Of a stretch of DNA of 64,000 bases, positions 1-8,971 are shown piece by piece. A model generated the notes under the pieces. It did no database searches and was not told the DNA's origin. It saw nothing but the letters and a program-made list of their open reading frames with translations. The stretch is taken from positions 1 through 64,000 of the forward strand of contig JABISF010000015.1 in NCBI GenBank assembly GCA_018699935.1, written 5' to 3'. Origin of the DNA: Flavobacteriaceae bacterium. Its GTDB lineage: Bacteria; Bacteroidota; Bacteroidia; Flavobacteriales; Flavobacteriaceae. The first letter of the stretch is position 1; every line of letters begins with the position of its first letter. The translations under genes were made by a program, and so were the position numbers.

Positions 1-456
1 TAAATTTAAGTTTTTTAAATATACCTGGGTTGCTGTCCAATGTATTAGGGTTCCATGTTTTTTTTCAATTCGCCCTTCCTTGACAATAAATTTAAACGCG
101 CTACAAAAAATAGAGATGATTCAAAAAAAGTACTATGTCTGTTATTTGGAAAACAATTTAAAATTTTACTTGGAAGAAGAAGAAAAAAACTTACTCTTGA
201 ATTCGATAGAAAAAATCAATCATCATTTCAATCTTAAATGGCAAGAAACACAAGTACAAAAAAAGTTAGGTTACATAGATATGATGTAATTTTCTTACAA
301 ATTAAGACGATGTAAAGAAAACCATTTATTACATATACTAAGGATTTGATGTCAATAAAGTCTAATTTGATTTTAGGAATCGATTATAAAATCAATTAAT
401 TCATCGCAAAGAAAGTTTGAGTTTAACTTTGCTAGTAATTTTTATCTCAAATCAAG

Positions 457-1827
457 ATGCAAAGAAAATTACTTATTACGTTATGCATATTTTCGTTCAA
501 TTTTTGTGTCTACCCTCAATTGAACAGTTCTCCTCAACTGAACATTAGTAAGGATATTTATATTGATACTGGTGCCAGTATGTATATTGATCTTCCTAAC
601 ACGGAGTTTAATCAAGGCAACATCATCACTGATCGCTCCAATATAAACTATGGAACTGTAGCTTTTGGTCCAAATGCTAAATGGTCAAATGCTAGTCATA
701 ATGCACATGTTAATGGGTTTATTCGAATGTATAATGAACAAGATTTTATTTTCCCTTCTGGACACGACCAAATTTTTCAACCCCTACACCTAAAGAGGAT
801 TGACAGACACTCACTCGTTGACGTTGCATATAACCACAAAGCCCATGAAAACTTAACGTCAGAAAAAGGAATAGTGAAGGTTAGCGATGATTTTTATTTT
901 TATCGGTATGATTTATCGATCGCTTCCTTTTCACTTGTTAATGTAGGAAGAAAAGGTGCATTAAATAAATCTATTTCTATGAATAGTGATTTTGATATCA
1001 TAGAAAGTGATCAGAGTATAGTTGAATCCTACACGGAATTAGAAAATCTTGATAAACTTTACGACCGTGCAAAAAGTTGGAAGGTTAGTAATACAAATGT
1101 TACATTTCCCAGTAAGGAGCGCTTACTGGCTCGAAAAAATCAAAATCAACTCGATTTTGGAAGCCTAGATTTAATTATTGATAACAATGCTTCATACCCC
1201 CTAAGTGTTGATAAAATTAATAATGTTGTTCGAGTTAAAGCAAATACCTTAGTGGCTGGCACTAAATTTAATAGTTTAAGTACTTCTGGAACCATTTCAG
1301 TTGAAGGTGGAGCAAACATTGAAGTGGGATATAAAGACAATACAGGCACTCATAAATTTATTGCCTTAAATGAAGTCAATAATTCCGATATTCTCATTCG
1401 TGACAATTCTACAACGCCTCCCACATCAATAGTTTCAATAACTGCCATTACAGGAGATTATAAAACACATTTCTTAGCTCCGTCAGATACTTCTAAAATT
1501 GAAGTTCTTGTTTCACGTGCAAATCACAGTACGTTTCAAGAGAATTATCCTGAAAAAGAGCTGAGTTTTGTAAGAACACCCAATCTTCAATTAACACAGG
1601 TGGTTGCCGAATCACAAATAGAAATGTTGAATTTGGCTACAAAAATACTGCAAAAAGAAGAAGCTTTTTATCGAGCACTCGATCTGACTAACCCAACACT
1701 TACTGTGACCCATACTCTTTCTAATATGACGGGTTCACCTTCGGTAGAAAATCAAGAGGCTATTCTAAGTATTATGTACAAGGTTTTCAATAAAGTAGTT
1801 GCCAACCGCCGGAAATTGAAAAATTAA
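457..1827 (+). CDS. Hypothetical secreted protein
   Basis: 456 aa ORF with N-terminal signal-peptide-like segment (MQRKLLITLCIFSFNFCVYPQ); no recognised catalytic motif. Confidence 0.75.
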   Translation: MQRKLLITLCIFSFNFCVYPQLNSSPQLNISKDIYIDTGASMYIDLPNTEFNQGNIITDRSNINYGTVAFGPNAKWSNASHNAHVNGFIRMYNEQDFIFPSGHDQIFQPLHLKRIDRHSLVDVAYNHKAHENLTSEKGIVKVSDDFYFYRYDLSIASFSLVNVGRKGALNKSISMNSDFDIIESDQSIVESYTELENLDKLYDRAKSWKVSNTNVTFPSKERLLARKNQNQLDFGSLDLIIDNNASYPLSVDKINNVVRVKANTLVAGTKFNSLSTSGTISVEGGANIEVGYKDNTGTHKFIALNEVNNSDILIRDNSTTPPTSIVSITAITGDYKTHFLAPSDTSKIEVLVSRANHSTFQENYPEKELSFVRTPNLQLTQVVAESQIEMLNLATKILQKEEAFYRALDLTNPTLTVTHTLSNMTGSPSVENQEAILSIMYKVFNKVVANRRKLKN

Positions 1828-1884
1828 GGGAAGAAATGTTAAATATCGGTAAAAACTTTTTTTATCAAAAAACGATATTTAAAT

Positions 1885-2853
1885 TTGGGGGTGAGAAAAA
1901 TTCAATTAACATATAGATCACATTTAGAACCCACTTTTGAGCGTCTTTTTAACAAACTTGAAGTTATTCAAAAAAGGCGTCCCCTACCCCCTATTGCCCT
2001 TCATAAAATAAAAGAAAGTCTCGCCGTCGAATGGACCTATCATTCGAACAGCATCGAGGGAAACAGCCTAACGCTGCGCGAAACTCAAATGGTACTTCAA
2101 GAAGGAATTACCATCAAAGGAAAAAGTCTTAAAGAACATTTCGAAGTCAAAAATCATGAGTTTGCCTTAGCACACTTGGAGCAATTGTCGAAGTCCAAAA
2201 AAAACCTAACTATCCAAGAGATTTTAGAGCTTCATGGGTATATCATGCGCAGTGTGGAAGATCTTTATGCCGGACGGCTTCGCAATGGAGGGGTTCGTAT
2301 TGCAGGAGCCAACTTTATCCCTCCCCATGCCCACAAGGTGTCCGATTTGTTGGATGATTTGATGGCAACTGTCAATCACAATCCCATGGGTCTAAATCCC
2401 ATCGAGATGGCTGCTTTTTTTCACCATCAAATGGTTTGGATACACCCCTTTTTTGACGGCAATGGAAGAACGGCTCGATTGGCAATGAACCTTATCCTCA
2501 TCCGGGCAGGCTTTCCCCCGGCTATCATCCTCAGACAGGATCGGAAAAAATACTATACTGCCCTGAATAGTGCCAATCAAGGCAATTACCAAAAATTGAT
2601 GCTGTTGATGGCACAGGCACTCGAACGCAGCCTAAACATCTATCTCAGTATTTTACCGGATGCCGAGGAAGAATACATGGAAATTTCCAACCTTGTAAAA
2701 GAACCCGACTTTCCCTATGGTCAGGAATATATCAGTTTGTTGGCACGACAAGGCAAAATTGACGCCCATAAAGAGGGTAAAAATTGGCACACCAGCAAAG
2801 CTGCTGTTACAAACTATATCCTAAATCGTAAACGAAAACGGCACCTCCAATGA
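1885..2853 (+). CDS. Fic family protein (predicted AMPylator) with N-terminal inhibitory motif and C-terminal excisionase-like HTH
   Basis: Fic motif HPFFDGNGRTAR; inhibitory (S/T)xxxE(G/N) motif in SNSIEGN; C-terminal YISLLARQGKIDAHKEGKNWHTSKAAVTNYI resembles HTH_17. Start is TTG 1885 or GTG 1891. Confidence 0.93.
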   Translation: MGVRKIQLTYRSHLEPTFERLFNKLEVIQKRRPLPPIALHKIKESLAVEWTYHSNSIEGNSLTLRETQMVLQEGITIKGKSLKEHFEVKNHEFALAHLEQLSKSKKNLTIQEILELHGYIMRSVEDLYAGRLRNGGVRIAGANFIPPHAHKVSDLLDDLMATVNHNPMGLNPIEMAAFFHHQMVWIHPFFDGNGRTARLAMNLILIRAGFPPAIILRQDRKKYYTALNSANQGNYQKLMLLMAQALERSLNIYLSILPDAEEEYMEISNLVKEPDFPYGQEYISLLARQGKIDAHKEGKNWHTSKAAVTNYILNRKRKRHLQ

Positions 2854-3473
2854 AGTCCCTCGTTTTGGTTTTTGCAAAAACACCCGTCCTTGGTAGTCTG
2901 AAAACACGCTTGGCAAAAACTGTGGGTGATGAAAAAGCACTTTGGGTTTATCAGCAATTATTGAAGAAAACTTCAACGGTATTGGAATGTCTTACCCATG
3001 ATGTTTTGATTTTTTTCGACGGTGAAGCCCCCAATCTTTTCGGGTCGTCGTTTATGCGTTATCCAAAAATTCAGCAACAAGGGAAAGACTTAGGTGCTCG
3101 AATGGAACATGCCTTTGCGTGGGGTTTTGCAAAAGGATATACAAAAATCGTCATTATCGGGACGGATCTTTGGGAGCTAAATGCACAACTCCTTGATCAA
3201 GCCTTTGAATCTTTGGATTCTTTCGAAGTAGTGTTAGGTCCAGCACAAGATGGCGGATATTACTTACTGGGTTGCAAAACGCTTCTTCCTTCCCTTTTTA
3301 AACAAAAAAAATGGGGAGCAGCCACTGTATTTCGGGACACCATCAATGATTTAAAGGATTATTCTGTTGCCTTTTTGGAGGAAAAAAACGATATTGATCA
3401 TTATAGCGATTTGCTGCAATTTCCCGAGCTGTTAAACTTAATGAATCAACATTTTAATGAACGAAAAGATTGA
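2850..3473 (+). CDS. TIGR04282/DUF2064-like transferase associated with arsenosugar biosynthesis
   Basis: MKSLVLVFAKTPVLGSLKTRLAKTVG and GPAQDGGYYLLG motifs; neighbourhood. Confidence 0.88.
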   Translation: MKSLVLVFAKTPVLGSLKTRLAKTVGDEKALWVYQQLLKKTSTVLECLTHDVLIFFDGEAPNLFGSSFMRYPKIQQQGKDLGARMEHAFAWGFAKGYTKIVIIGTDLWELNAQLLDQAFESLDSFEVVLGPAQDGGYYLLGCKTLLPSLFKQKKWGAATVFRDTINDLKDYSVAFLEEKNDIDHYSDLLQFPELLNLMNQHFNERKD

Positions 3474-4269
3474 AAAAAGTATTGCCTTTTTAAAACAAGA
3501 AGGAATTGATGCTGTGTCCACCGGAATTGTTTTAGGTACCGGTCTTTATGATTTGATTTCGCAAATGGAAATTAAAAAAAGTATTGATTACAGCGACATT
3601 CCTCATTTCCCTCGCGCTACACAGGAATTTCATAAAGGAATGCTCCATTATGGAAACTTGCACGGCAAATCACTACTTGTTTTTCAGGGGCGTTTTCATT
3701 TGTATGAAGGATATGATTTTTTTGAAATCACGTATTTGGTTCTTGTTTTTAGGGCTTTAGGAGGGGGTACGCTCATTCTTAGCAATGCTGCCGGTGCCAT
3801 CAATTTAAGCTTTAAAAAAGGTGCGTTGATGTTGATTAATGACCATATCAACCTACAAGGAGGATCTCCTTTAGCCATAAAAAATATAGAAACCTTAGGT
3901 GATCGGTTTGTGGACATGAGTCAACCCTATGATGCATCGTATAGAGAAAAAGTGATACAAATTGCGAAACAAAATGAGGTAACACTTTATCAAGGGGTCT
4001 ATGTGGCCGTAGTTGGTTCTCAATTGGAAACTCCTGCGGAATATCGTTATCTTAAAATTATTGGTGCCGATGCGGTGGGGATGTCTACTGTACCCGAGGT
4101 TATCGTTGCGCGCCAATTGGGAATTCGGGTGTTAGCTATTTCGGTTCTTACAGACGAATGCAATCCGGATGCGCTTGCTCCAATTGATATTCCAGAGATC
4201 ATGAAAATGGCAAAAAAAGGAGAAAAAGATTTTATAAAAATTGTTAAAGCCTTTGTGGTAAGTTTATAA
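3457..4269 (+). CDS. Purine nucleoside phosphorylase-like protein (PNP/MTAP family)
   Basis: GTGLYDL, FQGRFHLYEGY, NAAGAIN, LETPAEYR, VGMSTVPEV motifs. Confidence 0.92.
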   Translation: MNEKIEKSIAFLKQEGIDAVSTGIVLGTGLYDLISQMEIKKSIDYSDIPHFPRATQEFHKGMLHYGNLHGKSLLVFQGRFHLYEGYDFFEITYLVLVFRALGGGTLILSNAAGAINLSFKKGALMLINDHINLQGGSPLAIKNIETLGDRFVDMSQPYDASYREKVIQIAKQNEVTLYQGVYVAVVGSQLETPAEYRYLKIIGADAVGMSTVPEVIVARQLGIRVLAISVLTDECNPDALAPIDIPEIMKMAKKGEKDFIKIVKAFVVSL

Positions 4270-4298
4270 TTCAACTATATTTCGCCAAAAAACAGCCC

Positions 4299-5267
4299 AT
4301 GCATTATCTTGAAACTACTAAAGATGTCTACAAAGAAGCCGCCTTAGCTCCTGATATTGGACTCTGTTGCACCACTACGCCCATTTGGCAATTTCCAGGC
4401 TTACATATCCCTGTAAAAATGAAAGAAATGAACTACGGCTGTGGCAGCACCGTTCATCCTCGGGATTTGACAAACCATCCAAAAATATTGTATGTGGGTG
4501 TTGGAGGTGGAATGGAGCTGTTGCAGTTCAGTTATTTTTCGCGTCAAAAAGGCGGGGTGGTAGGAATTGATGTAGTGGACGAAATGCTGGCTGCTTGCGA
4601 AGAGAATTTTGTGGAAGCCGAAGCGCAAAATGAATGGTTTCAAAAAGATTTTGTGCATTTAAAAAAAGGAGACGCTTTGCACCTCCCCGTAGCAGACAAT
4701 AGTATTGACGTGGCAGCACAAAATTGCCTCTTCAATATTTTTAAAATGGAAGAACTCAAAAAGGCACTACAGGAAATGTATCGTGTTTTGAAACCACAGG
4801 GTCGATTGGTAATGAGTGATCCCACTTGTGAACAACCCATGAATGCAGCACTGCGCAATGACGATCGGTTGCGTGCCTTGTGTTTGTCCGGTTCTATCCC
4901 GCTGAAAGAATATGTAAAAATGTTGACCGATGTTGGCTTTGGTACTATAGAAATCAGAGCACGGCGCCCCTATCGCATCCTAGATCCAAAACATTATCCC
5001 ACCGATACTACAATTTTTATTGAAAGTGTTGAAGTGTGTGCCATTAAAGACCCCATGCCGGCGGACGGTCCCTGTGTTTTTACCGGTAAATCAGCGATTT
5101 ATTTTGGTGATAAAGATTTTTTGGATGATGAAAAAGGACATATTTTATTACAAAATCAGCCGATTTCGATTTGCGACAAAACGGCATTGGCTTTGGCTTC
5201 ATTGCAACGAAGCGATATTTTTATTTCTGAATCCACCTTCCACTACGACGGAGGAGGCTGTTGTTAA
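4299..5267 (+). CDS. arsM: Arsenosugar biosynthesis arsenite methyltransferase ArsM
   Basis: SAM-dependent methyltransferase fold (VGVGGGMELLQF), ArsM-type cysteines (NYGCGS, AAQNCLFN, ALCLSGSI), C-terminal extension ending DGGGCC. Confidence 0.9.
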   Translation: MHYLETTKDVYKEAALAPDIGLCCTTTPIWQFPGLHIPVKMKEMNYGCGSTVHPRDLTNHPKILYVGVGGGMELLQFSYFSRQKGGVVGIDVVDEMLAACEENFVEAEAQNEWFQKDFVHLKKGDALHLPVADNSIDVAAQNCLFNIFKMEELKKALQEMYRVLKPQGRLVMSDPTCEQPMNAALRNDDRLRALCLSGSIPLKEYVKMLTDVGFGTIEIRARRPYRILDPKHYPTDTTIFIESVEVCAIKDPMPADGPCVFTGKSAIYFGDKDFLDDEKGHILLQNQPISICDKTALALASLQRSDIFISESTFHYDGGGCC

Positions 5268-5287
5268 CCCCCATTAAACCCCATCTT

Positions 5288-5983
5288 ATGAAAACTTCCT
5301 ATTATCTTTTTGTTCTTTTTTTAAGTTTTTCCGTAAATGCACAGAAAAACATTCACGCTACCTGGAATCAGATGCTCCAAACTTATGTTTCGGAGGAAGG
5401 AAATGTCAATTATAAAGATTGGCAAACACAAAAAAGCAAGCTTGACACTTATATTACTGTTTTGGAAAGCATGCCCCCAAAAGAGCATTGGTCCAAAAAT
5501 CAAACGCTTGCCTATTGGATTAATGCCTATAATGCGCTAACGGTTCAATTGATCTTAAATCATTATCCTTTAAAAAGCATCAAAGACATCAAAGATCCAT
5601 GGGATACAAAATGTTTTACGGCCGGAGAAAAATCCTATACTTTGGGAGACATTGAACATAAAATTTTGCGTAAAATGGATGAACCTCGTATCCATTTTGC
5701 GATCAATTGCGCTTCGGTGTCTTGCCCCAAGTTACTCAATGAGAGCTATCAAGAAAAAACAATGGAAGAGCAACTCAGCAAAGCTTCAAAGGAATTTTTA
5801 TGCGATACTTCCAAAAACATACTTGCTCCGGATCATATCGAGCTTTCCAAAATTTTCTCGTGGTTTGGAAGTGATTTTGGAAATAAATCCGAACGGTTGA
5901 ATTTTATTCGTACCAATTCCGGCAAAGAAATTAATACTCCAAAAATTAGTTATTTACCTTATGACTGGAACCTTAACGAATAG
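5288..5983 (+). CDS. DUF547 domain-containing secreted/periplasmic protein
   Basis: Signal peptide MKTSYYLFVLFLSFSVNAQ; LAYWINAYNALT and FAINCASVSCPKL motifs of DUF547; ATG at 5288 preferred over upstream alternative 5261. Confidence 0.88.
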   Translation: MKTSYYLFVLFLSFSVNAQKNIHATWNQMLQTYVSEEGNVNYKDWQTQKSKLDTYITVLESMPPKEHWSKNQTLAYWINAYNALTVQLILNHYPLKSIKDIKDPWDTKCFTAGEKSYTLGDIEHKILRKMDEPRIHFAINCASVSCPKLLNESYQEKTMEEQLSKASKEFLCDTSKNILAPDHIELSKIFSWFGSDFGNKSERLNFIRTNSGKEINTPKISYLPYDWNLNE

Positions 5984-6668
5984 TTTGCCCCTATCCATTA
6001 TTATTCCCGTTCTTAATGAAATTGAACATCTGCCCCATTTTTTTGAGCATTTAACGCGGATTTCCCAGCAACAAAACGAAGTTATTGTTGTGGACGGAGG
6101 CAGCACCGATGGTAGCTGGGAATGGCTACAAAATTGGAAGGGTGGTAAGGTCTTCCGAAGTAAAAAAGGGCGTGCTTGTCAAATGAATGTCGGTGCGCAG
6201 CATGCCCAAGCTGACCTAATTTATTTTGTGCATATTGACAGTCGTCTGCCCAAAGACTTTGAAGCGAGTATTTCTAATGCCTATCGTAAAGGATTTGATG
6301 CCGGTTGCTTCCAATTGCGTTTTGAGACCTCACATTGGTTGTTGGACAGTGCGGCAGCTGGAAGCCGCTGGAATCATTTGTTATGTCGCGGTGGAGACCA
6401 GTCATTGTTTGTTCGTCGTACACTTTTTGAAAAACTATCCGGTTTTGATGAACGCTACACCATTTGCGAAGACATTCATTTTATCCGTCAGCTCTACCGA
6501 CACGGAAAATTTGCGGTCATGTCAGGAAAAATCACCACTTCTGCCCGGAGGTTTCACGAAAATGGAATCCTGCGATTACTTATTCATTTTGGTATCCTTC
6601 ACTTCAGTCATTGGTGGGGTGCAGGACCCGATTTTTTGAGTGCCTATTATCAACGTATGGTACGCTAA
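5961..6668 (+). CDS. TIGR04283-like glycosyltransferase family 2 protein of arsenosugar clusters
   Basis: LSIIIPVLNEIEHLPHFFEHL, VVDGGSTDGS, GGDQSLFVRR; overlaps DUF547 gene by 23 nt. Confidence 0.88.
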   Translation: MTGTLTNSLPLSIIIPVLNEIEHLPHFFEHLTRISQQQNEVIVVDGGSTDGSWEWLQNWKGGKVFRSKKGRACQMNVGAQHAQADLIYFVHIDSRLPKDFEASISNAYRKGFDAGCFQLRFETSHWLLDSAAAGSRWNHLLCRGGDQSLFVRRTLFEKLSGFDERYTICEDIHFIRQLYRHGKFAVMSGKITTSARRFHENGILRLLIHFGILHFSHWWGAGPDFLSAYYQRMVR

Positions 6669-6856
6669 TTGATCTCTCCAATAGCCAAATAATACAGTCC
6701 AAAAATCAGGATATACACCAAGCCACAAGAGACGAGGAAAATTATAAAATAAAGTGCTCCTGAGAACCAATCAAAGCCATCTCTAAATTCTTTCAATATT
6801 CTTAAAAGAATAACAAAACAGCATACAGCAAATAAAATTGATAAAATGTAGATCAT
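6665..6856 (-). CDS. Small hypothetical membrane protein (63 aa)
   Basis: Two strongly hydrophobic segments; convergent with the upstream gene, fills an otherwise empty slot. Confidence 0.6.
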   Translation of the reverse strand: MIYILSILFAVCCFVILLRILKEFRDGFDWFSGALYFIIFLVSCGLVYILIFGLYYLAIGEIN

Positions 6857-6951
6857 AAGATCGGGTTTTAGGTTTTATAAAATTAATTTTCAATTCAATA
6901 GAAATTCATAGTAAAAAGGGGGACGTAGCCTGCGAAAAAAACACACTCTTT

Positions 6952-7437
6952 TTAATGCGTATTCTTTTCTTTAAATGCATCTGACTTTATTTTTAAAAGA
7001 TTACAGGTTTGGATCAATTTCGGTAACACATAATTCCATCCTTGTTCGCACTTGTGATAACCATCTTCTCCAAAACTGATCTTGCCGAAATCGCCTTGTC
7101 TAATTAGTAATTCTGACCCCTCCGAGATTGGGTTAATGTTAAAATGCAAAATCGAAACTTCCTTGGTGTTTTTATCTGAGGATTTGTGTTGTATTTCAAA
7201 AGCCAAATGTTTGTAGGGATCCACTTTTAAAACAACCGCTTCCACGTGATCTACCCAACTACCATTGGGGGAATTGGCTCTCCAAACGGCTTTGCTGCCG
7301 ATTTTCCAGTCGGAATGCAATTGGCAATCGTACATGTATTTTTCTGTAAGTTCTGGTTGTGTGAGTACATTCCATATAGCTACTGCACTAGCATTGATGG
7401 GACTGGACACTTGAACCCAAAGTGCTTTTTTACTCAT
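6952..7437 (-). CDS. SRPBCC/AHSA1-like domain protein
   Basis: INASAVAIWNVLTQPELTEKYMYDCQLHSDWKIGSKAVWRA typical of AHSA1/START-like proteins. Confidence 0.85.
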   Translation of the reverse strand: MSKKALWVQVSSPINASAVAIWNVLTQPELTEKYMYDCQLHSDWKIGSKAVWRANSPNGSWVDHVEAVVLKVDPYKHLAFEIQHKSSDKNTKEVSILHFNINPISEGSELLIRQGDFGKISFGEDGYHKCEQGWNYVLPKLIQTCNLLKIKSDAFKEKNTH

Positions 7438-7687
7438 GCTTGAAACGGATTTGTGTCAGAAGGAAATGTCCCCCGTATGTTGGGTTACGAAAAAAAGAAA
7501 AGAAACAAGGATTTAGGGGCATCCGATTACTGATTTGGTTACAGCAATATACGAATTAATTTTCTTATTAAAAGCAGGAGTTCTTTTACTTCAAAAAAAA
7601 GATGAAGTAGTCGTCTTAAAACACCTTTTTAACATTATGACCTCATAAATTAACTTTTTTTGTTTTCAAAAATTGTAATTTAGCTCG

Positions 7688-8971
7688 ATGAGCAAAACTA
7701 CTCCCCCACAATCTGTAGTAATTATCGGAAATGGTATTTCCGGAATTACGCTTGCCCGTCATCTTCGTAAAAAATCAGCGATTCCCATTCGTATTATTTC
7801 AGAGGAAACGCCCTATTTTTTTTCTAGAACAGCACTCATGTATGTCTTCATGGGGCATATGCGTTTTGAAGACACACAACCGTATGAAAATGATTTTTGG
7901 AAAAAAAACAATATTCAGTTAATCCATAAAAGAATTACTCGCGTGGATACGCAAAAGAAGTTATTGTTGACCCAAGACGCTACTGAAATTTCCTATGACA
8001 CATTGGTCATCGCTTGTGGTTCCAAACCCAACCGTTTTGGATGGCCGGGTCAAGACTTAAAAGCAGTACAAGGCTTATACCACAAACAAGATCTCGAGCA
8101 ACTAGAAAAATGGAGTAGCAGCATTAAAGAAGCTACCATTGTTGGAGGAGGTTTGATTGGAGTGGAATTGGCTGAAATGCTGCATAGCAGAGGAAAAAAA
8201 GTGCATTTTCTTGTTCGCGAAAAGAGTTTTTGGGATCATATACTTCCCAAAGAAGAATCTGAAATGATCAATCAACATATTTTGGCACATGGGATTGATT
8301 TACAATTAAACACTGAATTACATTCCATAGAAGGGGATGAAAGGGATCGTGCCAAAACGATAGTAACCAAAAAAGGCGATCGCATTCCCTCTCAATGGGT
8401 GGGATTGACGGTGGGTGTTTCTCCCAATATAGATTTTATAAAAAACAGTGGCTTGGAACTGGGTCGCGGTGTAAAAGTAAATTGCTATTTGGAGACCAAT
8501 CTCAAAGATATTTACGCCATTGGTGACTGTGCTGAACAAACCCAACCGCTTCCTCAAAGAAGGTCCATTGAAGCCGTTTGGTACACCGGAAGAATGATGG
8601 GAGAAACGCTGGCGCAAACCCTTTTGGAGAATAAAACCCCCTACACGCCAGGGCACTGGTTTAACTCGGCCAAATTTTTTGATATTGAATACCAGACCTA
8701 TGGAATGGTTTCCGCACATCCTGATGCAGAGGAAGAAGCACAATTCTTTTGGAAACCCAAAAAAGCAAATGTTTCCCTCCGATTTAGCTACCATCCCGTC
8801 TCCGAAAAATTGCTGGGCGTTCTCGCCCTCGGCACCCGAATTAGACATCACGTTTTTGATCGTTGGTTGGAGGAGGAAAGAACCTTGAACTATGTACTTA
8901 CTCATTTCTCGGAGGCAGCTTTTGATCCTGAATTCTATCCCAATTTTAAACCTAAACGCAACGCAATATGA
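7688..8971 (+). CDS. NAD(P)/FAD-dependent oxidoreductase
   Basis: VVIIGNGISGITLARHL FAD motif, ATIVGGGLIGVELAEML NAD motif, DIYAIGDCAE. Confidence 0.9.
   Translation: MSKTTPPQSVVIIGNGISGITLARHLRKKSAIPIRIISEETPYFFSRTALMYVFMGHMRFEDTQPYENDFWKKNNIQLIHKRITRVDTQKKLLLTQDATEISYDTLVIACGSKPNRFGWPGQDLKAVQGLYHKQDLEQLEKWSSSIKEATIVGGGLIGVELAEMLHSRGKKVHFLVREKSFWDHILPKEESEMINQHILAHGIDLQLNTELHSIEGDERDRAKTIVTKKGDRIPSQWVGLTVGVSPNIDFIKNSGLELGRGVKVNCYLETNLKDIYAIGDCAEQTQPLPQRRSIEAVWYTGRMMGETLAQTLLENKTPYTPGHWFNSAKFFDIEYQTYGMVSAHPDAEEEAQFFWKPKKANVSLRFSYHPVSEKLLGVLALGTRIRHHVFDRWLEEERTLNYVLTHFSEAAFDPEFYPNFKPKRNAI

Noticed and set aside
55-289. Two short overlapping ORFs at the window start (60 and 69 aa)
   Set aside because: Lysine/asparagine-rich, AT-driven, overlapping in different frames, no recognisable family.
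1885-2853. Fic protein as part of a Fic/Doc phage toxin-antitoxin pair
   Set aside because: Inhibitory motif is on the same polypeptide (SNSIEGN), no small antitoxin gene next to it, and no phage or plasmid genes around.
5248-5267. Selenocysteine-type C-terminus in ArsM (GGGCC then stop)
   Set aside because: The terminal residues are ordinary TGT Cys codons and the stop is TAA, so no UGA recoding is implied.
8318-8905. 195-aa antisense ORF opposite the FAD oxidoreductase
   Set aside because: Lies wholly inside a well-supported gene on the other strand; sequence looks like a reverse-frame shadow with no motif.
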